Shown here: piece by piece, positions 31,401 to 42,030 of the stretch
Layout: each line of letters begins with the position of its first letter
Numbering within the stretch: position 1 is the stretch's first letter
Assembly (NCBI RefSeq): GCF_001577835.2
Contig: NC_029542.1
Coordinates: forward strand, 3,873,211-3,937,210
Source of the DNA: Coturnix japonica
Taxonomy: Eukaryota > Chordata > Aves > Galliformes > Phasianidae
Length of the DNA: 64,000 nt
Direction: 5' to 3'
Notes under the pieces: generated by a model
The model's database searches: none
What the model was told of the DNA's origin: nothing
What the model saw: the letters and a program-made list of their open reading frames with translations, nothing else
Position numbers and translations under genes: made by a program

Positions 31401-34400
31401 GGCGCAGCTGGTGTGTGGATGCAAGCCAGGGCAGGAAGCGTGACTTCAGGCTCCAAAATGAGGCCTCTGTGCCCTGGATTTAAGAGATTGGTGTGGTGTG
31501 GTGTGGTGATGGGAAGTAGCCCATTTCCCTCTGCCAGCCCTGGGAGCTGGGTAGCAAATCTTGTACACACAACATGGGGCTTTTTCTGCAAACCCTGCTA
31601 GTCGAAATCTTCCTTTCTCTCCTAGGAGAAAGAATACGTCCGACAAGGCAAAGAAGCCATGGAAGTTGTGGACCAAATCCTCGCCCAGGAGGAGAACTGG
31701 AAGTTTGAGAAAAACAATGTAAGTGTTCCCCACACCCCAGTGCTGGGCAGCGCTGGCAAAAAGCACGGATGGCTTAGCAAAAACTGGAGGACAAATGAGG
31801 CTTTTGAAACCTCCTTGCAACATGAAAAATTAACAAGCGTTACAATTACCTGATTGAATTAGGAATCTATTCCAGCTCAGTTAAATGTAAAATCCCCTCT
31901 TATTTAATTAGATGTTTAATTGCCTTCCCGTTTGACGAGAGAGAGCCCCGTCACTCCTCCCTCACAATGGCAGGCTGGCAGGGGTGGGCAGCTCACCTTT
32001 GGTGGGTGTGAGGGCTGCAGAGTGTCGTGCTTTTAGGGACACAGCAGGCTCTGGGGAGGCTCTGGCTGCTTGGGCTACAACCATTCTTGGAGCCAGGAGT
32101 GTGTGGGGCACGGGAAGCTCCTACCCCACCCCAAGGCTGTGTGTACATCCCTCAGGACAGAGGCACTGTGGACAGTGTATCAGGGAGCCCTGCGATGTGT
32201 TTTTCCTCAAGCTACCAAGGGTTTACTTGGGGTAGCTAAGGCTCCTTTCTCTCTGTAGAGTGGCATAAAAGTGCTAGTGCCTCAGCCCCCCCAACACCCC
32301 CTAAAATCAACCTTGTTTTCCACTTGTGGGCTTGCAATGCAGTTGAGGTGAGAGTCCTGCAAACTGCAGTCTCATCTGGTATTTAAAATTCCCCTGTCAA
32401 GTGATCCATTGTTTGATGCCAAACTAGCTGGGCAGATTGTTTTCTTTATCCAAAGGGGGATGGATTTAAATAGACTAATCAGAGTTTAACACAGGGCTAA
32501 TGATGAAAGGTTATCATCTGTCCATCCCTAACCCCTCCAGGGAGTCTCTTCTCAGATGTAGGTAACAACAGCAGTGCTGGCAAACTAAGCCCTCTCTCAT
32601 ACGCTGGTGCTGGTAGCTTGCTGCAAAGAGAATTTGACCTTGAAACGGAGTTTGCGGGCTGGCACGGGGTGGATTCTTTTCCTGTCTCATCACTGCTGCT
32701 TCTCTGGATGTCGGTTTGTTTATGGAAATTTGTGCATGGGCATCTGAAGTGGGCTCAGTGCCGTTCCTATTGCCTGGCGTGGGGGAGCAGGAGCAGTTTG
32801 GGGCCAACAATGGCCCTATGGGATGGTGCTGGAGCCCAGAGACCAGCAGGCTTTACCTTATGTAGAAGCACTTAATGTTATTTTGCCAACACAAATGAAA
32901 CTTTCTTGTTTCTTGCACAGGACTTTGGTGATGTTGTTTACACTTTTGAAATACCTTTCCATGGCAAGACCTTTATTTTAAAGGTAAGAGCCTTCCCGTT
33001 TTGCTTCCTCAGCCTGTGTGATACATACAAACACTGCTCTGCTTGGAGCCACGGCTCAGTTTTCCCTCTCTCTGCTGGCCCTGGCAGCACAGGTCAGCCT
33101 GCAGAGCACTCTCTTTGCTTGAGACAGATGAACTGCTCTGCACGCGTTAGGGAATCTCTCCAGGAAAACCCCTTGGCTGGCAGACAAACTCCCCAGCAAA
33201 TATGCTGGGCCCCACTCTTTGCTGGTGGAAGTGGGAGCAGGTGACTGCAAGACTCGCTTCCAACCCCAGCATCTAGGACTAATCTGACCAAGGAGGCTAA
33301 TTGCAACTAATTGCCAGCAAGACCAGGGCTGAGCGTGCGTCTGCTGCTGCCTGGCATTGAGAAGAGCCGCTCGGAAGTGCCGTGCTCTGTGCCCTCTCAC
33401 TGGAGTGGTTTGGCTGTAAACCACGTTTTAATGAAGCATTGGTGCTGCGGTGGCTTTTCTTTGTTCCAGTGCATATGCTGCCTCGCTGGCAGAGCTGCTG
33501 GAGGAGCAGCTCTGTGTTGGTGAGGCAAAGCTGGATGGTCCCGCTCTGCTGCATTAACTGTTTGCTTCCGAACATCCCCAGTCCCACGGGGACGTGGAGA
33601 AATGAACGTTAGCTGTGCTGGAGTCCTGGGAATCTTTTTGGTGACTTTCCAAAGCAATTGCACGTGCAGCTGAATTGCTGAGAAGGGCGGAGAGGGGGCA
33701 GAGGGACCTGAGATCGTTCTGCCTGTGTGGCCGTGGTGTGGATGGATGCTTGTCCCCCTTTCCATCAGGTTCAGCTGCTGCTGTTCCCTAGTTCTGATCC
33801 CCATTCGTGCCCTTCTCCCTCTTTGGCAATGGGTAACAACGTTGGCTTTGCGGCCTCACCGCTGTCCTCCTGCTTCCTCCCACTTGTCCTTTCTGATCTG
33901 CACTGTGTTCCTTAGAGATAATCTTCCCCATGTGGAGCAGGGTGCTGGCTGACTGCTCTTTCTCCGTCCTCAGGCTTTCCTGCAGTGCTCTGCTGAAACA
34001 GTTTACCAGGAGGTTATTCTCCAACCCGAGAAGATGATCCTGTGGAACAGAACAGTGGCAGCTTGCCAGGTGAGCGTGCCGGACAAAGATGGCTTAATCA
34101 CAGGAGCTCCTTGAAGCGGAGAGCTGCAGCTTCCCAGCCCAGCACCGGCTGTCAGTGGTGCCCAGACCCTGTTGGAGTTTAGCTGGATCAGAATCACCGA
34201 GGCATTAAATCTCTGCTGCTCATCCGTACGATCCGAATGCTCCGCAGCAGCCAGCTGTGTGGCTGTGCCCATCCAAAAGCCCACGAGGTGGGCAGGGAGC
34301 TGGGCCAGTGCCTGAGCCAAGCCTGCTTCTGCTTGGTGCCGTTTGGCACTGCCGACGTGGTGGGGATCCAAAGGGAATGCCTGTTATTACCCCCCCCAAG

Positions 34401-37400
34401 AAAGGTGGAGGGGCAGCAGACAAACCTGTGTGTGTGCACTGCCACAGAGCTCATCCCCTGCCCCCCCTGAACCACCCCCATCAGCTGCTGGAGCTGCTCT
34501 GTGTGCTCCCAGCTGTGAGGGGCTGCAGTGCCCAGCTGTTGGCACCTGCAGGCACTCAGGCTGAGTTCTTCTTCTCTTTCTTTTCTCCCAGATCTTGCAG
34601 CGGGTTGAAGACAACACGATCGTTTCATACGACGTGGCAGCCGGGGCTGCAGGCGGTGTCGTTTCCCCCAGGTCAGTTTCTTTGCCTTTATTGTCCTGAG
34701 CCTCTGAAGACCGTCCTATAAAACACAGAGAGAAGCTTCTGACCACAGTGAGGGCCGGCATGTGATGCTCCCAGCAGGGCTGGGTGACACCCCTAAGGCA
34801 GGGAGCCCCTCAAATCCCCTCCAGACACTTCTGGCAGGAGTCCCATAGCTCAGAATCTCTCCCAGTCGCTCCCTCTGCCTCCATGCTATCCATACTGCCT
34901 GCATTGTGTCCATATGTTGACATACCTCTGCCACATCCATCCCCAGCAGCCCCAGCCCACGTGATCTGCCCCTTCAAAGTCTCACGCACGTTTCAAAGCC
35001 GTCGTTGCCCTTTTCTTTGCTCAGGGATTTTGTGAACGTGAGGCGGATCGAGAGAAGGAGAGACAGGTACATTTCCTCAGGGATGTCGACCACGCACAAC
35101 CTGAAGCCTCCACTCTCCAAGTATGTCAGGTAAGAGCCTTTATTTGTTTATTTCAGCTGATATCCGACCCGCGCTTTGCTTAAGCTTAGGGCAGAGAGCC
35201 ACATAAATGAGAACCCTGCTGTCTTTCTGGCACCGTTGGCAGGAAGTGAATCTATTTGTGGAACCAAACCTTTGCTTCCCTTGTTCTTCTTCCTTTGTTA
35301 AAGAAACGCTCTGTGCTGTTGAGTGCTGCTTGGGCGTTTCTCAGCTCTGCTCTGGGGAATGGAGGTGCCGACAGTAACAGCACAAACCCCAACCCCTTCT
35401 GCATCCTGTTTGTGTAGCAGCCAATTCCCAAACAGGGCCAGCTGCCATTTTGGAGGGGCAGTGAGCAGCTGCCCACGTCTTTCTATGAGCCTCTCAGATG
35501 CCTTTTGCTTCTCACTTACTGACTTTAAAGCCTGCAGGCACTGAGGGACGGACCTGGGGGTGAAATGAGCTGCGTTGGGGTGGGAAAGCTCCTGGAGCAC
35601 CTGGGGGGTCCTGGTCTCTCCCTTTCTGCAGGGCTGGTTTCACACAGCTGCTGATGGATCTCGGCAGGGCTGGTCTCATCACACAAGGCTCCTTGTTACT
35701 GCCTGTGCTGCTGCCTGGGGCCCAGCTGTGCCACTTCACGCACTGACTTTGTTTTTCCTAATAATCTGGTTAAAGTAATTGACATTTTAACTCAGAGATG
35801 TTAGAGCCGCCTCAGTCTATTTAAGAGCTGGAGACTTCGGGGGCCTAGAAAAATCTGTTAACAAATGTATGCAGCAAAAAATAGTGCGTGTTCCCAAGCA
35901 GGGAAGGGAAATAAATCTGTATTTGGGCTGTGTGTGCAAGCAGAGCTCTTGTCTCTGAGATGCTCAGATGGTGTGAGGATGGATCTGGGGGCTGCAGAGA
36001 CACAATGGTGTGCCCTGAGCTCAGCCTGACCGTGTGTTCTCCCTGGGTGCTTCCCCAGGGACCCATTCCCCAAACACACCCAGTAATGCAGTGATGGTGT
36101 TGGCCAGGCCAGAGGTTTGGAGGCAGCCTGGTGGCAGCCCCAGCACTGCTAATGTGGGAAGTCTGCTGGGCAAACTGTGTTTGTCTGTGTGCCCACAGTC
36201 AAGCCAGATTCCTTCCTGGACACTCCAAGCATCTACTTATGCCCCTCTGGGCTCCTGTCCTTGCAGTCAGACAAGGGGCTGTGGCTGCAGGAGTCAGTGT
36301 GGGGTCAGTGCAATGCAACGAGTGCCTTCCCAGCTTGATTTGGTGCTGTTGTTTCCTTGCAGGGGTGAGAACGGACCTGGAGGATTCATCGTATTGAAGT
36401 GCCCCAGCAACCCCCGGGTCTGCACTTTTATCTGGATTCTAAACACTGACCTGAAGGTAAAGCACTGCTGTGTGAGTGCCATGGCTGCGTCCCAACCCCA
36501 GCAGAGCTCATCTGTGTGCTTCTAGAGCTCTGTGTATCACAGGATGGGTGCTGAGGGCCTGCCCTGTGTTCCCAGCTGGGCAGTGCAGGGGCTGCTGTTA
36601 CACTGCGAGCCTCCCCTGGGCACAGCTTGAGGCTGTAGCAGTGGGACCTGAGCTTTGTAGGCAGAACTTGATCATCTCCCTCTTTCCCCCCTGAAGTTTC
36701 CCCCAGTGTAGGGCTGGGAAACCATTCCTTACCTGACAGGTCTTGGTTATGGGGCTTCACCTCTGTGCTGGATTGGGAAGAGGTGATTTCATTCTCTTTG
36801 GAGTCCAGCATTAGTTGGACATGGAAGCGTTGCCTGGCTGCCTGCTGCTCCCAGGAACCTACTGCAGGGATGAATCATTTGCTCCCAGACACCTCGGCAC
36901 AAACACAGACAACCCGTGGAGCTGCAGGGCTGCGGCCGCACACCGTGACCCAAATCCGGAGCTATTTGCAGAGCTGCATGCAGAGTCCTTGCTGGTGGCC
37001 GGGACAAAGGCAGCAGGCAGGGAGCCTGAAGGGGGGGGGGGGCATTGCCCTGTTTTCTTCCTGCACTGAATCGTGCCAAGGTTGGTGTGGAAACGGCGCT
37101 GCAGCAGCGAGCACAAAGGCTCCATTCATCAGCACTGCAACGCTGCGCGGCCCCCTCCCCTCCCACGGCCCTTCCCTCCTACAGAGCAGCTCAGCTACTG
37201 TGTGCTCCTTGCATTGGGCTCTGAACAGCCTTCGTGGAGGAGATCCTCAGATCCTCTTGGCAGCTCCTTGGCTGGGCTGTGGCACGGCTGGTGCCTGGCC
37301 CCGCTGGCCCTGGCTCTGCTTGGCACAGGGTTGGTGCTGGAGGTGCTTTTCCTTGGTGCAGGTGTCTCTCCTCCACCCCCTCCCTGTGTAGTGAGCTGGG

Positions 37401-38272
37401 GTGGAGGGAAATGAGCTCCATCTTGTACAACTGAGCTGGGAAAGGGGAGGTTCCCCCCCCCTCGTGCTTTCCAGGATGGGGAGTGAGTGCTCTCCTGCTG
37501 CTGCTGGAAGAAATGCTGGAGCATTTCTATTAATAACTGCTTCCACCATCTTCCTGAAGGGTTCTGCTGCTGCTCAGACCCCTCCTTGGTGCTGCCTTGG
37601 TATTTCCTTTGGCCCTGATGGGGTATTTATAGCTCATGGCTCATCCCTTCCTCCAACGAAGGGCAAGGGTTGCACACGTGTGTGTGTTTGTGTCTGTGCT
37701 GCTGCAGCTCGATTTGGAGAGGTGCCCAAAATGGCCCCTATGTCCACAGTCCCAGCCCCAAAGGGTGGAGGAAAAGCCCTGCCCCACATCCATGGGGCTT
37801 CTCCTGTGCCTTGGGCAATGGGATGTGACTCCCCTCCTCCCTCTCTACCTCAGCACCTGCCCCACTCCCAGCCCGGTGCTGCTGCCTTCCCCCGCAGAGC
37901 TGGGCTGATTTTCTTATAGGAGATAATGGAGCAGGGGCTGAGTCGTGCAGGGCTTTTTAGGGAAATCAAAACGTGGTTCAGTTCCTCCCCCGGATCCAAC
38001 ACCCTGAGAGCAGCAGCAGCAGCTCCACGCTGCGGTGTGCAGCCCTGAGCTGGAGGGGGGACCATCCCCACACCTTGGGAGCACCCCATAGGGGGGTCCT
38101 ATGGGGGTTTTCCACTCGTTTCATTGCTACCCTCACTTATGGACTGTTTCCTCTGCTCTCCTCGCAGGGTCGCCTGCCCCGGTACCTCATCCACCAGAGC
38201 CTGGCAGCCACCATGTTTGAGTTTGCCTTCCACCTGCGGCAGAGGGTCGCTGAGCTCTGCAACAAACCCTGA
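25440..38272 (+). CDS. STARD3: StAR-related lipid transfer protein 3 (MLN64)
   Basis: A late-endosomal cholesterol-binding protein that tethers endosomes to the ER through VAP proteins. Fourteen coding exons: 25440-25655, 28261-28338, 28598-28675, 28767-28820, 28933-29050, 30163-30261, 30898-30953, 31626-31718, 32921-32983, 33974-34069, 34592-34671, 35025-35129, 36363-36456, 38168-38272. They give 444 residues, against 445 in human. The N-terminal MENTAL domain has four hydrophobic helices (about 52-170). The phospho-FFAT-type motif [10 protein letters not shown] (205-214) is intact, including the serine whose phosphorylation permits VAP binding. The START domain (about 230-443) ends with the expected C-terminal helix ([16 protein letters not shown]). 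Intron 4 has a non-consensus GTTGGT donor, but phase and protein fit. Confidence 0.97.
26820..27180. promoter_or_regulatory. AT-rich island in STARD3 intron 1 (coding numbering), candidate conserved element
   Basis: A low-GC block in the 2.6-kb intron between the first two coding exons. It includes AGCCATTAATGAGTGACTAA, TGCATATTTAAGGCTATTAG, GTTTATATCGTGACTAATG and CTTTTTTTATCAAATGG. Composition and the density of TAAT cores resemble a conserved regulatory element. It could serve a neighbouring gene. Confidence 0.35.
29853..29950 (+). repeat. Copy A of a duplicated intronic element
   Basis: Shares an exact 18-base core (CTCTTATTTAATTAGATG) and a longer alignable segment with 31851-31950: ATTG-ATTAGG and TTCCA upstream, then TTAAT, GCCTT, TTTGAC and AGAGCCC downstream. 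It lies in intron 5 of STARD3. The family, if any, was not recognised. Confidence 0.7.
31851..31950 (+). repeat. Copy B of a duplicated intronic element
   Basis: Same orientation as the copy at 29853-29950 and 2.0 kb away, in intron 8 of STARD3. The core around TTTAATTAGATG is identical and the flanks differ by substitutions, which suggests an old duplication or two copies of an ancient repeat with a constrained centre. Confidence 0.7.
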
Positions 38273-38916
38273 GTGCTGTGCTCTGCCCCTGCTGGACTCG
38301 CTGTGGGTGGGCAGGGGGGGCTGCTCCTCTCTGAACCGGAGCCCTGGAGCTGCCACATGGAGTGTGTCCAACCCCTGTCCTGCTCTGCCCTGAGCCTGGG
38401 ATCTGCCCTGTGCTCCATCTCCCCCCACGTTGGGTCTGGGGGCTCATTGACACCCCCAGGCTGCTGTGCTGAGGATGAGGGATTCAGAGGAGAAGCCGCT
38501 CAGGGTGAGCACACAGATCCATCCCCTGTCATGTGCCGCTCACACATGGGGACAAAGCACAGCTCCTGGGTGGGGGGGCTGCTGTGGGGACCCTCGGGGC
38601 AATCCCTTGTGGCTGCCCCCCCCCCGTGGGGGTTCTCCTGAGCTCATTTAGAGCCCCCCCTGCATGCAGCCCTGCAGGCTGTGGGCTCGGAGCCTTCTGC
38701 CTTCCCCTGGGGCTGTGGGGGCGAGCACAGCTTCGTGCTACCTGCGCTGCTGCCACGTTGTGCACTGTGATGGGAGCTGCCCATACCTGGGTGCACACAG
38801 CAGCAGCATGGGGGGGGGAGCACCCATGGACCCCCCCAGGGGCTCGGCTTGGGGTCTCTGCCCCCTCTACCGTTGCCTGTTGGTACCGGGGGGCACCTCT
38901 GGCTGGCATCTGTCAA

Positions 38917-38922
38917 AATAAA
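38917..38922 (+). terminator. STARD3 poly(A) signal
   Basis: A canonical AATAAA about 650 bases after the stop codon. It is followed by a T/G-rich stretch (CTTGCACTGTTTG). Confidence 0.85.
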
Positions 38923-38959
38923 GAGCCTTGCACTGTTTGCAGCCCGCTGCTTTCCTGGT

Positions 38960-39690
38960 TGCCCTTTGTAACTCGATCAGATAAAAGCAAGAGGAGCTGC
39001 CTGGGAGGGAGAGGGAGGGGGGCAGGCACAAGGAACGTGCCCAGGGCTCCTATGGGCCCACTGCCCGTGGGGGTCACTGCCCCCTGCCCTGCAGTGGCAC
39101 TAAGGCAGGGGCATGGAGCATCCTTCCATCCCCCATGCAGGGCTCTGGCTGGGTGTCCCAGTTCTGCCCCATAGTCCCAGTGTTGCTCCTGTTCCTCTGA
39201 AGGGGAGGGGGCTGCAGCGTGGTGCCCCCCCAGCCCGTCCCATGGCCCAGCTCCCTGAGCTGTGCCCGCTGGCACCCTGTGAGCACCCGTCTGTCCACAG
39301 CCCCCATCTGTTGGCCCTACAAATAGCCCAGTGGGGGGGGGCCCACAGCCAGCACCCCACTGCCAGCTCGCATGGCACAGCTGGGAGGGGGGGGGGACAG
39401 AATGGGACCATGGTGGTCCTACAGGGGTTGGGATGGGGTTGGGATGGGGTTGGGATGGGGTTGGGATGGGGGGGCTGGTGACACACACCCACGGGACCTT
39501 TGTCACCTCTGGGGTCCATCATATTCACGGGGGGGGGCACATCCCATTGAGGACACGTCATGGGGCACATGGGGCTGAGCCTGATGGGCGCACACAAGGT
39601 GACGCACATGTCCCTCAATGCCACCCCCCGCTGCTTTGCCCCTTGGCACCCTCCCGTCCCCTCGGTGCCAGTGACACGTCCCAAAATAGC
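38960..39690. other. Spacer between STARD3 and TCAP
   Basis: Unique GC-rich DNA with a short G-rich array at 39424-39472. No gene is seen. Confidence 0.4.
39424..39472 (+). repeat. GGTTGGGATGG tandem array (11-bp unit)
   Basis: Four to five units of GGGGTTGGGAT. Each carries three- and four-base G runs, so the plus strand could form a G-quadruplex. It lies about 290 bp upstream of TCAP. Confidence 0.85.
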
Positions 39691-39735
39691 CTCCGTGGGG
39701 CCATAAAAGAGGGGAGGGAGGACTCGGGGCAGCAG
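39680..39735 (+). promoter_or_regulatory. TCAP core promoter
   Basis: A TATA-like CCATAAAAGA lies at 39701-39710. Just upstream is CCAAAATAGC (39681-39690), one or two bases from a CArG box, the SRF element common in striated-muscle promoters. The TATA position predicts a start near 39732 and a very short leader before the ATG at 39762. This fits a muscle-specific TATA gene. Confidence 0.6.
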
Positions 39736-39761
39736 AAGCCACCGCTGGGAGCGCTGTGAGG

Positions 39762-40727
39762 ATGTGGGGGCCGAGCACGGTGGTCCGCAGTGGGGGGCTG
39801 CTCTGTGGGGCACAACTGGGCTGCAGAGTCCAGGAGGAGGATGTGGGGCGCAGAGAGTCCTTCAGTGCTGAGTGGTTGGACCTGGAGCTCAGCACCCGGC
39901 CTGAGGAGGGGTGAGCGGCAACGCTGGGGGGTCCCCGAGGGTTGTGGGGTCCCTATAGGGTGGGGGGAGTGAGGGAGATCTGATGGTGGGGAGGTCTTTG
40001 GGGTGCTGTGGCTGCCCCATGGGACTGGGAGGATCTTTGGGGGTTCTATGGGGGTCTATATGGGGATGGAGGAGGCTGGGTGGATGTGTGATGTGTTGGG
40101 GGCTTTGTGGGGCTGGGGGGGGTCCCCGTGGGGCAATTTGGGGGGGTCTCGTGGAGCCGGGTGGTGTCTGTGCAGTGAGAGGGTTGTGGGTGGGGGGCTC
40201 GAAGCTTCCCATGTGGTTGTGAAGGTCCTGGGGGTTGTTTTAGGGGGTGGGGGGAGGTTCCAAGGGTCTTCATGAAGGTGAATCGAGAACGATGGGCTTC
40301 TGCAGCATCAATGGGGAACACAGGGATGGATATCAGTGGGTCCCTATGAGGTGGGGCGGGACAGGGGGGTCTCCAAACGGTGCTGGAGGGTTTGGGAAGC
40401 CACAGGGGTCCCCATGGGGCGGGGTGAGGCCGGGGACCTTCACAGCCCCCCCATGAGCTCCCTGTGTCCAGGTGGTGCCGGAGGGAGGTGGACCAGCAGC
40501 GCCGCGAGTCGCTGGAGCAGCGCGGGGAGACGCGGGTGCTGACACAGCGCTCACCGTGGGGCGTCGTGAGGGTGGGCGTCCTGGGGCAGCCCCTGGCCCA
40601 GCATCTCCTCCCATACGCCCGCACCCTCCCGCTGCCCCTTTTCGCCCCCTCAGACCTGCGTGGATCCAAACCGGGGCTCAGACGGACCCTGTCCCGTTCC
40701 CTCTCCCACGAAGCCCAAAGGGGTTGA
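39762..40727 (+). CDS. TCAP: Telethonin (titin-cap), shortened
   Basis: A Z-disc protein of striated muscle that glues together the N-terminal Ig domains of two titin molecules. Two exons, 39762-39910 and 40472-40727, give 134 residues, against 167 in human. Matching landmarks are SFSAEWLDLELSTRPEEG, TRVLTQRSPWGVVRVGVLG and LPYARTLPLPLFAPSDL (the titin-binding half), then directly LRRTLSRSLSHEAQRG. The C-terminal LSRSLS serines that match kinase sites in human are kept. Roughly 40 residues between the titin-binding part and the C-tail of the human protein are absent. The N-terminus is about 13 residues longer. The frame is intact, and gene position and two-exon structure confirm identity. Confidence 0.93.
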
Positions 40728-41031
40728 AGGCGGTGGGTGGGGGGCTCGGGGAACGGGATGAGGTTGGGGGGCGGCGGCAGGAGGGTCCTGAAGCTCGTTG
40801 TTCGCCGCAGCCCCCGAAGATGGAGGAGGAAGGTGGGGGGATGTGGAGGTGGGCGCCCACCCTGCAGTGGGCAGCAGAGGCCGGTGGGGACGGGGCGCGG
40901 ATGGGACGTGGAGCCCCTGGCAGAGAGAAGGGAGCGAGGATGGGGTGATCTGAGCCCCCCCCCCGGGGCAGGGGAGGGGAGACACAGCAGCGTTGTGTTG
41001 TTTTGTACAGATGTGAATTTCTTTGTATTGC

Positions 41032-41037
41032 AATAAA
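41032..41037 (+). terminator. TCAP poly(A) signal
   Basis: AATAAA 305 bases after the stop codon. It sits in an AT-rich stretch that contrasts with the GC-rich 3'UTR. Confidence 0.85.
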
Positions 41038-41059
41038 AGGTGCAGCCTGGACCTGCGGC

Positions 41060-41980
41060 TCCAGCTGTGGTGGTTTGAATGAGGGATACCAGACCCCCCC
41101 ACCCCCCATTTCTATGGCCCAGATCAGCCCTACAGCATTGGCCTGTCCGTGGGGCTGTGCCCCCCTGTTTGTCCCCTTCTGACCTGGGGTTGGGGACAAC
41201 AACCCTGTAGGGAACTGGGGAAGCTGAGGCACAGCCCATAGATGTCAGATGTGGGTTAGGTGAGCGGGTGGGGGGGGGGGCAGATCTCTTATATAACCAT
41301 GTCCCCCCTCCCCCCTTACCAGCCCATGCCAGGGTTCTGGATGGTCCTTGTGCCAGCGCCCAGATTAGCTGTTCCCTCCTGGATGGATCCTGCTGTCCCT
41401 GGGTCCCCGCCAGGCCCTGTGCCCATCCCCATCCATCCCCATCCATCCCCACTCACTGTCTGTGGGGCTTCACCACCTTCACTCCTTCCCTCGCCCAGCC
41501 CCACAAGCAGCAGCGCCCCACATCCCCGACTGCTGGCACAAGGAGTGAATGGGGAGCTGGACGGGTTGGTGTGGCCAGATCCTGCCAGGGGCTGAGCTCC
41601 ATCACACTCAGCTCAGCAGCGATGGACAGACCAGACCCCATCTCTGCCCTTATCTCCCTGCCTTCCTTATCCCAGTCCTCATTCCCATTCCTGTCCCCAC
41701 TCCATCCCCACCTCCCCCAGCCCCATCCCAACCCTATGCCACGCACAGGGGGGGTCAGAGCATCCCCATTGGGGTGCTCGCGCTCCCACTTTGGTTCTGG
41801 GACACCCCGAGATCCAGCACCACCCTGTAGACTGCAGCACCCACATGGTTATGGGGGGGGGCACAGCAGGGCCGGCTCTGGCCGCAGGCGCTGACACTAA
41901 CCTGGTTATCCACGATGGACGGCTGCAATCAGCGCCGAGCAGCCGCTGCCATAACTCACCTTCCCCCCCCTCCCTGTTGG
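41060..41980. other. Spacer between TCAP and PNMT
   Basis: Unique DNA. The right part (about 41880-41990) should contain the PNMT promoter. No gene is seen. Confidence 0.4.
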
Positions 41981-41990
41981 TTATCGGGGC

Positions 41991-41997
41991 TATAAAT
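41991..41997 (+). promoter_or_regulatory. PNMT TATA box
   Basis: TATAAAT lies 40 bases upstream of the initiator ATG, which predicts a start near 42020 and a leader of about ten bases. The C-rich TTCCCCCCCCTCC tract just upstream (41961-41973) could bind SP/EGR-type zinc fingers, a class known to control PNMT in mammals. Confidence 0.75.
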
Positions 41998-42030
41998 GGG
42001 CCGCAGCATTGACACAGCTCAGCCCCCACC

